A program made the translations under genes and the position numbers. Under the pieces are notes generated by a model. It saw nothing but the letters and a program-made list of their open reading frames with translations, had not been told where the DNA came from and ran no database searches. Below, one piece after another: positions 1 to 10,628 of a stretch of 17,037 nucleotides of DNA. Source of the DNA: Deinococcus planocerae (GTDB taxonomy: Bacteria; Deinococcota; Deinococci; Deinococcales; Deinococcaceae); contig NZ_PNOR01000055.1 in assembly GCF_002869765.1 (NCBI RefSeq), forward strand, positions 1-17,037, read 5' to 3'. The first letter of the stretch is position 1. Every line of letters starts with the position of its first letter.

Positions 1-811
1 CCCCGACGACGAGCGCCAGGGAGGGGCGGCCCGCCAGGTCACGCACGAGCGTGCGGCCCTCCAGCCGCGCGGCGTCCCGGGCCCGGACGAGCACCCCGCC
101 TGGGGCGCCCGGCCCCGGGGCCGCAGGTTCGACCTGAAGCGAGAGCCGGGCGTCGCGTTTGAGGTCGCCGAGCAGCGCGGGGGTCAGTTGCCGGCCCATG
201 ATCAGGGTGCCCGCCGCCGGACCCCCGCCCGCGCTCGTCAGGATGGGGCGGGCGGCGAGCAGCCACGCTCCCGAGGGCAGCGTCACCACGCCCTGGCGCG
301 TGTCCGTCTCTCCCCGGGGCATTAGGAGGGGCCGGGGGCCGCGCAGCACCTCGCGGGTCAGCGTGGCGGCGGGGACGGGGCGGTGCGCGGCCAGGTCGTA
401 GGCGCGCGCCGTGACCACCCGGCCCCGGCGGTCGAGGAACACCAGCAGGTTGAGACGGCCCGCCTCGAAGCTGCTGGGCACCAGGTTCGAGGTCTGGTAG
501 GCGCGGGTGGGGCGATGCACGTACGCGTAGGTGTCGTCCCAGGTGGACCAGTTCGCGACGTAGGTGCTCAGGCTCGCCAGCTCGCTGCTCAGCGCCTGCC
601 CGACCCGCAGGGTGTCGGCGTGCATCCGCCGCTCTTCCTGGCGGTCGAAGTGCTCGATCACCAGGGTGGGAAGCAGGGCACTCAGGCTCAGCATCAGGCA
701 CAGCCCGGCCAGCGCCAGGGCGAGCAGCACCTTGAGCCGCAGCGGAAAGCGGACCACCGGGTCGAGGCCGCCCGGCGGCGGGGGTGCGGCGTGGAACTCG
801 GGTGGGGCCAT
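1..811 (-). CDS. CHASE4-domain membrane sensor protein, partial (C-terminus beyond left edge)
   Basis: An open frame runs from the ATG at 811 leftward off the window edge, giving the first 270 residues. A GGGAGAAG-like ribosome site lies just upstream of the ATG. After a short Pro-rich cytoplasmic stretch there is one membrane helix at about residues 26-52, then an extracytoplasmic region carrying the W-x-x-W-D-D-T-Y signature (W88 to Y95) typical of CHASE4 ligand-sensing domains. CHASE4 proteins usually continue with a second membrane helix, often HAMP, then a GGDEF, EAL or histidine-kinase output module. That part is outside the window, so the output activity is unknown. The gene is divergent from the liv operon. 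The CHASE4 call rests on the motif and topology and is fairly firm; the role is inferred. Confidence 0.8.
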   Translation of the reverse strand, partial: MAPPEFHAAPPPPGGLDPVVRFPLRLKVLLALALAGLCLMLSLSALLPTLVIEHFDRQEERRMHADTLRVGQALSSELASLSTYVANWSTWDDTYAYVHRPTRAYQTSNLVPSSFEAGRLNLLVFLDRRGRVVTARAYDLAAHRPVPAATLTREVLRGPRPLLMPRGETDTRQGVVTLPSGAWLLAARPILTSAGGGPAAGTLIMGRQLTPALLGDLKRDARLSLQVEPAAPGPGAPGGVLVRARDAARLEGRTLVRDLAGRPSLALVVG

Positions 812-1189
812 ACTTCTCCCAGGCTAAGGACGCCCGTCTGCCAGGAATCTGACGGCGTGGAGCGGCGCCGCCCCTTGAGCGGGCGTTCACCCGGCCCGCA
901 GAAAACAGGGGCGGCGGGAGAGCGTCCTCGCGTGGGCCGGGAAGTCGGGGCCACTCCGTCCGGGCAGGCCAACCCCACGGGTTCTCTCCTCCCGGCGTCG
1001 GCGCTCGTCGCCCCAGGCCGGGTGCGCCGGAACGGGCCCGGGGGCGGCGACGGCTTCCCCGCCAAGCACGTATGGTGGGGAAAGCACCCTTGCTCGTCCT
1101 CGACCGGCGCGCGGCCCCGACCGGCGCGCGGCCCCGACCTCGGGCGCGCCCCGACGGTTTTCTCACCCCCTTTCCCGAACTGGAGGCCC
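812..1189. other. Divergent intergenic region between sensor gene and livH
   Basis: This 378-bp gap separates two divergently transcribed genes, so it should hold promoters for both. No convincing -35/-10 pair stands out in the GC-rich sequence; TATGGT at 1071-1076 is a possible -10 for livH but has no good -35 partner. A 17-bp tandem duplication lies at 1102-1135. Reading frames that cross the gap look like composition artefacts and were not called as genes. Confidence 0.6.
1102..1135. repeat. 17-bp tandem duplication upstream of livH
   Basis: The unit GACCGGCGCGCGGCCCC occurs twice back to back (1102-1118 and 1119-1135), followed by a degenerate third copy beginning GACCTCGGGCGCGCCCC. It lies 55-88 bp before the livH start codon, in the likely leader or promoter. 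The unit contains the palindromic core GGCGCGC. It could be a tandem operator or a slippage product; the sequence alone does not decide. Confidence 0.8.
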
Positions 1190-2235
1190 ATGCAAATCTT
1201 CGACCCGACGATCTTTCCGGTGCTGGCGGCGGACGGGCTGACGAACGGCGCGGTGTACGCCCTGCTCGCCCTGGCGACCGTGCTCGTCTTCGCGGTGACG
1301 CGGGTGATCTTCGTGCCGCTCGGCGAGTTCGTGGTCTTCGGCACGCTGACGCTGGCGTCTTTTCAGCTCGGGCGGGTGCCGGGCACCCTGTCGCTGCTCC
1401 TCGTGGTGCTGGCCCTCGCTGCCGGGATGGAGGCCTTCACCCGGGCGCGGCGGGGGCAGGTCCGGGGGGCTCTGCTGACCCTGGGCGGCGCCGCCCTGCT
1501 CGGCGTAGCCCTCTTCGCCCTGGCCGGGTGGCTCGTGCCCCTGAGGCCCCCGCTGTGGGTGCAGGTGCTCCTGACCCTGGCGCTCGTGGCGCCGCTCGGG
1601 CCGCTGATCTACCGCACCGTCTACCAGCCGCTGCAAAACGCGACCGTGCTCGTCCTGCTGATCGCCTCGGTCGCCCTGCACCTCGCGCTGACGGGGCTCG
1701 CGCTCGTCTTCTTCGGGCCGGAGGGCTCGCGCACGCCCCCCTTCGCGGCGGGCAACGTCACGCTCGGGCAGGTTACGCTGAGCCGTCAGAGCCTGCTCGT
1801 GATCCTGGTCTCGGCCCTGCTGATGCTGGGGCTGTACCTCTTTTTCGAGCGCACCATGTCCGGCAAGGCGCTGCGGGCGACGGCGGTCAACCGCCTGGGC
1901 GCCCGGCTCGTCGGGATCAGCCCGTCCTCGGCGGGGATGTTGACCTTCACGCTCGCGGCATTGATCGGGGCGCTCGGCGGCGTCCTGATCGGCCCCAGCG
2001 TGGCGCTGAACTACGACTCGGGCTTCCTGATCGGGCTCAAGGGCTTTGTCGGCGCGATCATCGGCGGGCTGGTGAGCTATCCCCTCGCGGCGGCGGGAGC
2101 GGTGCTCGTCGGGCTGATCGAGAGTTTCGCGTCCTTCAGCCTCTCGGCGTGGAAGGAAGTCATCGTCTTCACCCTGATCCTGCCCGTGTTGCTGTGGCGC
2201 TCGCTCACCACCCGCCACCTCCCCGAGGACGAGGA

Positions 2236-2239
<4 letters not shown>
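1190..2239 (+). CDS. livH: Branched-chain amino-acid-type ABC transporter permease (LivH family)
   Basis: Inner-membrane permease of 349 residues. The sequence is hydrophobic throughout with about eight to nine predicted membrane helices and the LivH-type opening ([18 protein letters not shown]) and late Gly-rich helix region (FVGAIIGG near residue 285). The family forms a heterodimer with LivM to import branched-chain amino acids or, in relatives, urea, amides or aromatic compounds. The ATG at 1190 is chosen because TGGAGG lies at 1181-1186 at proper spacing and the protein starts directly with the conserved N-terminus; an upstream in-frame extension to 383 is open but looks non-coding. Its TGA overlaps the GTG of the next gene. 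At 349 residues it is somewhat longer than the usual ~300, owing to an extra hydrophobic and Arg-rich segment around residues 65-120. Substrate cannot be fixed from sequence. Confidence 0.88.
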
Positions 2240-4730
<2,491 letters not shown>

Positions 4731-4802
4731 AACTCCTCCCACGGGGCAGGGTAGCGGCTAGAAGGTGCCCGCCGCCAAAGCTTTCGGCGAAGGCCTCAAA
4801 AG

Positions 4803-4841
4803 CTCCTCCCCCTTGAGGGGGGAGGTTGGGAGGGGGTGAAC
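4803..4841 (+). repeat. A-type palindromic intergenic repeat, copy 1
   Basis: A 39-bp element made of a hairpin (CCTCCCCC, loop TTGA, then the G-rich complement through 4825) followed by a tail GTTGGGAGGGGGTGAAC. It is identical over all 39 bp to 10513-10551 and differs by one base from the reverse-strand copy at 14654-14692. It lies between convergent genes. It resembles REP-type extragenic palindromes; function as terminator or nuclease substrate is inferred. Confidence 0.85.
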
Positions 4842-4907
4842 GGGCGGGGCGTCCGAGGTCAATGGGAAGGGTGAGGGTATCTTCTCGGCGTTGGGACGAC
4901 TCGCCTG

Positions 4908-4945
4908 CCCCCCCTCCCCGGCCCTCCCCCACAAGGAGGGAGGGA
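4908..4945 (-). repeat. B-type palindromic intergenic repeat, copy 1
   Basis: GC-rich element with core CCCTCCCCGGCCCTCCCCC followed by a short loop and GGAGGGAGGG, forming a hairpin. It resembles the element at 10079-10121 and shares a general plan with the A-type repeat (C-rich tail plus hairpin) but has CCCCGGCC in the tail where type A (reverse strand) has CCCAACC. It faces the A-type copy at 4803-4841 in inverted orientation. Confidence 0.6.
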
Positions 4946-4994
4946 GAAAAGAAACGGGGCCCCCCGCATTGGAGGGCCCACTTCCCTGCCTGCC

Positions 4995-6199
<1,205 letters not shown>

Positions 6200-6203
<4 letters not shown>

Positions 6204-6955
6204 GTGGTCCTCCGGTTGTCGTACATCTTCGCCTCCGCCTTCATCACGCCCTTGCGGGCGCTGGGCTGTCCCTCGGTCGTGGGCTCCTGCCCGACCTCCA
6301 GCAGCCGCTTGAGCCGCCGCAGGTCCTCGCCCACCTGTGCGCCCGGCTCCTCGCCGAGCAGCCGCGCGACCACCGCGCCCAGGGTGCCCCCCGGCGGGCG
6401 GTAGGTCAGAGACACGTGGATCTCGGTGCCCCAGTCGCCCGGCGCGGGCCGGAACTCCACGTGGCCCTCGTTCGGCACGGTCGCCCCCTCCAGCGAGCGC
6501 CACGCGATGCGGCGCCCGGGCTCGTCCTCGGTGATCTCCGCGTCCCACTCGACCGTGGTGCCCGCCGGGGCCTTGGCGACCCAGTGCGACCGCCTGCCGT
6601 CCCCGCCCTGCACCTTCACCGATTCGAGGTGGTCCATGAAACGCGGCAGGTTCTCGAAGTCACGCCAGAAGGTGTAGAGCTCGTCCACCGACTTGCCGAT
6701 GGTGACGGCCCGTGCCACGGCGATCTGGTCGTCCTCCGTGCGGCGGACCTGGGTGAGCGCGCTGCCGACGCTGCGGCCCATCGCCGCGCCCGAGAGGAGC
6801 AGGGCCCCGCTCGTGCCCAGGAAGACGCCCGAGTTCCCCCGCTGCCGCAGGCTCAGGAGAATCAATCCCACGCCCAGGCCGCCGAAGAGCAGCCGCTCGG
6901 CGGGGCTGGAATTCTGCGGGCTGACCTCGGTTCCGTTGGCCGTCGTCTGCGCCAT
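6200..6955 (-). CDS. Membrane-anchored SRPBCC (polyketide cyclase/START-like) protein
   Basis: A 251-residue protein with two domains. Residues about 18-62 contain two short membrane helices rich in Gly and Leu, similar to the small DUF2892-type membrane module. Residues about 77-225 form an SRPBCC fold, recognised by SVDELYTFWRDFENLPRFM, the strand TVEWDAEITEDEPGRRIAW and the late GTEIHVSLTYRPPGG segment. SRPBCC domains bind hydrophobic ligands in a deep cavity; this subgroup is often called cyclase/dehydrase but the ligand is unknown. The ATG at 6955 overlaps the upstream gene stop by one base (TGATG), and the TGA overlaps the dehydrogenase GTG, so the three proteins are translated together. 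The pairing with a formaldehyde dehydrogenase-like enzyme suggests a shared detoxification or membrane-stress role, which is inference. Confidence 0.85.
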
Positions 6956-7368
6956 CAGCCCTGCTCCCTTCCGGTAACCCGTTCCCAGAGGGTCGGGGGC
7001 TTTGCCTGCTCCAGGGTCAGCGCCCGGGCCACCAGCACGTCCACGACCGTGATTGCCGTGACCATCGCGAGCGCGTTGCCCGCCCGTTTGCGCGACGCGG
7101 GGTGGTCGTCCGTCTTCGCCGCGCCCAGGGTCGCGAGGTCGAGCACGTCGCCCGCCACCCGTGACCAGACCCAGGCTGCCCGCGCCCCCGGCTGGGTGAG
7201 CAGCCCCACCCCCGCCACGACTTCGCGCAGGCCGTACGCCCGCACGAGGGAGGCGCGCTCCTCCTCCACGCCCAGGAACCGGAGGAGCCTTCCGGGGGCG
7301 ATCACCTCCACGGCGCCCAGCCCGATGCTGAACCAGCCCAGCCCGCGCGCCACTTGCTCTGCTGTCAT
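6955..7368 (-). CDS. Small multi-pass membrane protein (DUF4267-like)
   Basis: First gene of the three-gene minus-strand operon, 137 residues. The ATG at 7368 is preceded by GGAAGGGAGG at good spacing; the open frame extends further upstream to 7659 but lacks homology-like character there. About three to four hydrophobic segments are visible: residues 8-27 (LGWFSIGLGAVEVIAPGRLL), 42-58 (GLREVVAGVGLLTQPG), 64-80 and 95-112. The G-L-R-E-x-x-x-G motif and the R-x-x-G-D-x-x-D-L-A motif (RVAGDVLDLATL) are typical of DUF4267-type proteins. Function is unknown. Its close linkage to SRPBCC and dehydrogenase genes suggests it helps form a membrane complex or senses envelope state; that is inferred. 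Confidence 0.75.
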   Translation of the reverse strand: MTAEQVARGLGWFSIGLGAVEVIAPGRLLRFLGVEEERASLVRAYGLREVVAGVGLLTQPGARAAWVWSRVAGDVLDLATLGAAKTDDHPASRKRAGNALAMVTAITVVDVLVARALTLEQAKPPTLWERVTGREQG

Positions 7369-7750
7369 CTGTGCCCTCCCTTCCAGGATGCCGCGAGACC
7401 CTCTCCCAGGTGGGGGAAGTTCTGCTGGCGAGGCTCCTATCGTTGCCCTCCCGGACGGGCGAGCACAAGAAGCTCCGCCTGTGCCGGGCCATAGGTTTAC
7501 TTCACGTTGCTGCCCCGAACACAAACACCCGCCCCCCGTCCGCGTGGGGGGAGGCGACCTCGGGCCCCTCTGGCGCGGACGGCGACCGCTGCCGGGGCTG
7601 TGGGGCGACCCAGCCGGGCGGACGGCTGGCCCCGCCCCCGCCTCCGGGGCGTTGGACACGGGACACGGGCGAGGCGCCGCGCACAGCGAAGCGCCCCTTC
7701 CGCGTGGGAAGGGACGCTTGCCTGAGGGTGAATTTTGCTCTGCCGGGCGC
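7369..7750. other. Intergenic region downstream of the cupredoxin gene
   Basis: A 382-bp gap holding the upstream region of the membrane-protein/SRPBCC/dehydrogenase operon on the right of 7368 and the downstream region of the sulfocyanin gene on the left of 7751. A hairpin lies at 7689-7719. On the minus strand there is a relatively AT-rich patch around 7490-7520 (complement contains GTAAACCTATGG) that could hold the operon promoter, but no clear hexamer pair is seen. Open frames on either strand here look like compositional artefacts. Confidence 0.5.
7689..7719 (-). terminator. Candidate terminator hairpin for the sulfocyanin-like gene
   Basis: The arms AAGCGCCCCTTCC and GGAAGGGACGCTT pair with one mismatch around a short GCGTG loop. 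The hairpin starts about 32 bp beyond the stop of the minus-strand cupredoxin gene. No U-tract follows on that strand, so intrinsic termination is only likely, not certain. Confidence 0.45.
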
Positions 7751-8248
7751 TTACTGGTAGGTGGCGGCGCGCAGACCGTTGCTGACGGTCATCTTGACGT
7801 ACATCCCGTTTTGCGCGTGGCGGCCCACCCGGCACAGGATCAGGTACGTTCCGGGGCGGTTGGCGGTGAAGCGCGTGTTCTGCGCCGCTCCCCCCGGCAT
7901 CACGACGGTCGTCGCCGCGTCCGGGAAGGCCAGGCGCGCCTGCCCGATATTGGCGGGCAGCGCCGAACCCGCCACCACCGCGAAGTCGTGCGGCATCCGC
8001 CCGGCGTTGCTCAGGCTGACCTCGACGGTCCAGCCCAGCGGAACCGTGAGGGTCTTGTCGCCCTTGGCGTCGCCGTTGTAGTTCAGGCCGTTGTTGTGGC
8101 CGCCCTGCCCGGAGACGAAGTTGACCCGGACGGTCTTCGAGGTGGCGTCGGAGGTCACGACGGGCCCGGTCGCCGCTGGGGTGCTCCCCGAGGTCTGGGC
8201 GAGGGCGGAGCCGATCAGAAGTGAGGCAAGCAGCGCGAGTCGGTTCAT
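7751..8248 (-). CDS. Secreted sulfocyanin-like blue copper protein (cupredoxin)
   Basis: A 165-residue exported electron-transfer protein. Residues 1-17 are a clear signal peptide ending ALA, with cleavage before Gln18. The mature part carries the sulfocyanin-like strand GGHNNGLNYNG (49-59) and the type 1 copper ligands H87 (MPHDF), C139 (ILCRV), H144 (GRHAQ) and M149 (NGM). Such proteins carry electrons outside the membrane, usually to or from a terminal oxidase or cytochrome; whether it feeds an oxidase here is inferred, and cytochrome bd in this window oxidises quinol rather than copper proteins. The ATG at 8248 follows an AGGAGG ribosome site at ideal spacing. The gene stands alone on its strand. 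It could instead be annotated plastocyanin/azurin family, but the H51-region motif favours sulfocyanin. Confidence 0.85.
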   Translation of the reverse strand: MNRLALLASLLIGSALAQTSGSTPAATGPVVTSDATSKTVRVNFVSGQGGHNNGLNYNGDAKGDKTLTVPLGWTVEVSLSNAGRMPHDFAVVAGSALPANIGQARLAFPDAATTVVMPGGAAQNTRFTANRPGTYLILCRVGRHAQNGMYVKMTVSNGLRAATYQ

Positions 8249-8669
8249 GGTGTTCCTCCTGTGGGGCCGTGTCCGCTCCCCTGTGCGCGGAAGGGCGGCC
8301 CGGAGCGGTGCGTGGAATTCAGTCGAGGGAGAGCCCACCCAGCGTACCCGCCGGGCGGCCCGCCGGGAATGACAGGACGGGACGGCGGCATGTCTTTTTT
8401 TCCGCGCCTCCCCTGCCCGCCACACCGCCGGGAGGAGGTCGGGGACCCGCTCCGGCCCGCGGATGGGCCGGGCGATCAGGCCCACGTCCCCCGTTCCCGC
8501 GCGAATACACCTCGAGCGCCGCGCGCTGACCGTCCGGAGCTGACGGCCATCTGATCGCCTGCGCCACATTGTTGAGCTCGACCGGGTGCTATTCCCTTCT
8601 TACCGCCCCCCTGAAGTCTTTCCCGCGCGACGGCCTCCTCACGGCTGCCCGCGCAGACTTGGAGCCACG
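8249..8669. other. Divergent intergenic region between sulfocyanin-like gene and histidine kinase
   Basis: A 421-bp gap between divergent genes. It contains a GC palindromic stretch around 8347-8367 and a run of seven T at 8395-8401, which on the minus strand is an A-tract about 150 bp upstream of the cupredoxin start and could be an UP-like promoter element. A possible kinase promoter lies at 8569-8595. Short open frames here show no conserved motifs and were rejected. Confidence 0.5.
8569..8595 (+). promoter_or_regulatory. Possible promoter of the PAS histidine kinase gene
   Basis: TTGTTG at 8569-8574 and an extended -10 TGCTATTCC ending at 8595 are separated by 15 bp, short of the ideal 17. 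This is one of the least GC-rich patches in the gap and lies 75 bp before the start codon. Support is weak. Confidence 0.25.
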
Positions 8670-10016
8670 ATGCATAAGCCCGACGCCGAACACCTCCCGG
8701 TCTGCGAACCGTCCTCCGCCGCGCCGTCCCCGCTGGCGCAGGCCCACCTGGGCGCGCAGGGCCCTCCCCCGCTCCTGGGGGGCGCTCCCGGGGAGTGGGA
8801 CGCGCAGGCACCTTTGCGCGAGCTTCAGGTCCACCAGATCGAACTCGAACTCCAGAACGAGGAGCTGCTCCGGGCCAACGCGGAGCTGGAAGACACGCGC
8901 GCCAAGTACCTCGACCTCTTCGAGTTCGCACCCGTGGGGTACCTGACGCTCGACCGCCAGGGCATCGTGCAGGAGGCCAACCTGACGGCCTGCACGATGC
9001 TCGGCGTGCAGCGCGAGCGGTTTCTCAGCCGCCGCTTTCCCCTGTTCGTGGCGCCCGAGGGCCGCAGCCACTTCAACCTGCTTCTCAGAAGGGTTTTCGA
9101 GGCGCCCGACAAACGGGTGGGCGAGCTGACCCTGGAGCGGGCGGGGGGCGGCGCCCTCCACGTTCAGGTCGAGGCCGTCGCCTCCCAGGCCGGGGGGGAG
9201 CCCGCGGGGGGACACTGCCGCATGGCCTTGATCGACATCACGGCGCAGCGGCAGGCCCAAGACGCCGTGCTCGCCCTGAACCAGACGCTGGAAGAACGGG
9301 TCGAGGAACGCACCGCGCGGCTGCGAGACCTCGGCGCGGAGTTCGAGCGCTTCGCCCAGGCCGTCGCCCAGGACCTCCTCTCGCCGCTGCGGCACATCAC
9401 CAGCTTCGCGCAGTTGCTCCAGCAGGAGACGCAGCCCACCGGCGAGGCGGCGGGGCGCCACCTGGGCGCCATTCGGCACTCGGCGGCGCGCATGAGCACC
9501 CTGATCCACGCCCTGATCGACGTGTCGCGCGCGAGCAACAGCCGCCTGCGCCTGACCCAGGTGGACCTGGGCCGGGTGCTTGGCGAGGTGCGCAAGGAAC
9601 TGCGGCCCGGGCTCGAGGAACGCCCTGTGGCCCTCACGAGCGACCCCCTTCCCACCGTGCAGAGTGACAGCACGACGATGCAGCTCATCTTCTTGCACCT
9701 GCTGAGCAACGCGCTCAAGGCCACGCGCTCCGCCGAGCGGCCCCAGATTCACGTCGGCGTGCAAGACACCCCGCCCGAGTACCTCCTGAGCGTGCGCGAC
9801 AACGGCCTGGGCTTCAACATGCGCTACCGCGACAAGCTCTTCGAGGTCTTCAAGAAGGTCCACAGCGACCGCGACTTCCCCGGCGCGGGCGTGGGCCTCG
9901 CGGTCGTGCGCCGCCTCGTCGCGCGGGTGGGCGGGCGCGTCTGGGCCGACGCGAGGCTCGGCGAGGGCGCGACCTTCTGGGTGGCCCTGCCCAAGCAGCC
10001 CCCGGTGCTGGACTGA
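8670..10016 (+). CDS. PAS-domain sensor histidine kinase homologue lacking the H-box histidine
   Basis: Predicted soluble 448-residue protein with no membrane helix. A Pro/Ala-rich N-terminus leads to a helical segment (LRELQVHQIELELQNEELL, about 50-68), a PAS domain (about 79-190, starting YLDLFEFAPVGYLTLD), a coiled-coil linker (about 196-225) and a kinase core. The dimerisation helix reads FAQAVAQDLLSPLR; the usual H of the SHDL-x-x-PL motif is Gln234 (CAG). ATP-binding boxes look intact: N347 (LLSNALKAT), D377-N-G-L-G-F and G405-A-G-V-G-L-A. So ATP binding is likely but normal autophosphorylation at His is not; it may act as a phosphatase, scaffold or allosteric partner. No response regulator is adjacent. 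The ATG at 8670 follows GGAG at 5-nt spacing; a frame extension to 8586 is unsupported. Confidence 0.85.
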   Translation: MHKPDAEHLPVCEPSSAAPSPLAQAHLGAQGPPPLLGGAPGEWDAQAPLRELQVHQIELELQNEELLRANAELEDTRAKYLDLFEFAPVGYLTLDRQGIVQEANLTACTMLGVQRERFLSRRFPLFVAPEGRSHFNLLLRRVFEAPDKRVGELTLERAGGGALHVQVEAVASQAGGEPAGGHCRMALIDITAQRQAQDAVLALNQTLEERVEERTARLRDLGAEFERFAQAVAQDLLSPLRHITSFAQLLQQETQPTGEAAGRHLGAIRHSAARMSTLIHALIDVSRASNSRLRLTQVDLGRVLGEVRKELRPGLEERPVALTSDPLPTVQSDSTTMQLIFLHLLSNALKATRSAERPQIHVGVQDTPPEYLLSVRDNGLGFNMRYRDKLFEVFKKVHSDRDFPGAGVGLAVVRRLVARVGGRVWADARLGEGATFWVALPKQPPVLD

Positions 10017-10034
10017 GGCGCTGCGAAGAGCGCC
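10017..10034 (+). terminator. Candidate hairpin directly after the kinase stop codon
   Basis: GGCGCT and AGCGCC form a perfect 6-bp stem around GCGAAG, starting at the base after the TGA. There is no U-tract, so it may be a weak terminator or mRNA 3'-end stabiliser. Confidence 0.4.
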
Positions 10035-10078
10035 CCGCCGGCCCGGATGGTGAGGTGGGCTGGTGGGTGGCCCGGCGC

Positions 10079-10121
10079 GTTCACCCCCTCCCCGGCCCTC
10101 CCCCCTCAAGGGGAAGGGGTC
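10079..10121 (-). repeat. B-type palindromic repeat at left end of DUF559 cassette
   Basis: Begins GTTCACCCCCTCCCCGGCCC and continues to a hairpin CCCCCCTCAAGGGGAAGGGG. The outer GTTCACCCCCTCCC sequence is the exact inverted counterpart of GGGAGGGGGTGAAC at the right-hand copy (to 10551). The stop codon of the DUF559 gene (10122-10120) sits at its inner edge. It resembles the element at 4908-4945. Confidence 0.75.
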
Positions 10122-10482
10122 AGAGATTCTTCCGGGCTTCCAGGACCTGCTGGATTCGTTCCAGTACGCCACTCAAGTTGTTCCTGACCTCGCTGTTCCA
10201 GAAGCGCAACGTTTCGAAGCCGTGTTCAGCCATGTCCGCGTCTCGTTCCCGGTCCGCCCCGCTGTTCAGGTGCCGGCTGCCGTCGAGTTCGACAATGAGG
10301 GTGCGCTCGTGACACACGAAGTCCACCACGTACCGCCCCATCGGTTCCTGTCGCCGGAAGCTCACGCCCAGCCCCTTGCCGCGCAGATGACGCCACAGCA
10401 ACGTTTCTTCCGGCGTCATCCGTCGGCGCAGCGAACGCGCTATTTCCGAAGACGGACTGGTTCTGGACCAACGCTGAGCCAC
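10120..10482 (-). CDS. DUF559 family PD-(D/E)XK nuclease-like protein
   Basis: A protein of about 120 residues from a GTG at 10482 (alternatively 99 residues from ATG 10419, or a longer frame from 10563 that would translate the flanking repeat as HPLPTSPLKGEE). DUF559 hallmarks are IARSLRRRMTPEETLLWRHL (14-33), FRRQEPMGRYVVDFVC (42-57) and LIVELDGSRH (62-71). D54, E65 and D67 are the likely metal-binding residues of a restriction-endonuclease-like fold, related to Vsr-type enzymes. Biochemical function of the family is not established. No clear Shine-Dalgarno precedes either start. GTG is preferred because the IARSLRRRM segment upstream of the ATG matches the family. The gene lies almost exactly between two inverted intergenic repeats, and its codon use is less GC-biased than its neighbours, both suggesting transfer. 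Confidence 0.8.
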   Translation of the reverse strand: MAQRWSRTSPSSEIARSLRRRMTPEETLLWRHLRGKGLGVSFRRQEPMGRYVVDFVCHERTLIVELDGSRHLNSGADRERDADMAEHGFETLRFWNSEVRNNLSGVLERIQQVLEARKNL

Positions 10483-10512
10483 ACCCCAACCTAACGCGTC
10501 CCTCCTTCTTTT

Positions 10513-10551
10513 CTCCTCCCCCTTGAGGGGGGAGGTTGGGAGGGGGTGAAC
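10513..10551 (+). repeat. A-type palindromic repeat at right end of DUF559 cassette
   Basis: All 39 bases are identical to 4803-4841, 5.7 kb away. It is oriented with its GGGGGTGAAC tail outward, inverted relative to the B-type copy at 10079-10121, so the DUF559 gene is bracketed by repeats whose outer ends match. Its hairpin CCTCCCCC-TTGA-GGGGGG could also terminate transcription. Confidence 0.85.
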
Positions 10552-10628
10552 CGTCCAGGCCACCCCCCCGACGGTTCACGAAGTAGCTTCATTCTGTCCG
10601 GGACATTTCGAACTCCCGGTCCCACCGC

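Larger units (their letters stand above)
4731..4994. other. Convergent intergenic region with paired palindromic repeats
   Basis: This 264-bp gap lies between the ends of livF (plus) and the dehydrogenase gene (minus). It holds an A-type repeat (4803-4841) and a B-type repeat (4908-4945) in opposite orientations about 66 bp apart, like a REP pair. Reading frames across it translate to Pro/Gly-rich low-complexity peptides and were not called. The hairpins are placed to end transcription from both sides, though neither has a clear U-tract. Confidence 0.65.

Noticed and set aside
383..1189. Upstream in-frame extension of livH
   Set aside because: It overlaps the sensor gene antisense and the promoter region, shows low-complexity composition, and the ATG at 1190 has a good ribosome site and the conserved N-terminus.
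1163..2218. Long antisense open frames opposite livH, livMG, cydA, cydB and cydD
   Set aside because: They are rich in Arg, Gln, His, Glu and Gly in the pattern expected from the complement of GC-rich membrane-protein genes, have no recognisable domains, and lie opposite genes with clear family motifs.
7371..7760. Open frame of 129 codons on the plus strand
   Set aside because: Cys/Arg/Pro-rich with no motif; it spans a likely promoter and the hairpin at 7689-7719 and overlaps the end of the cupredoxin gene.
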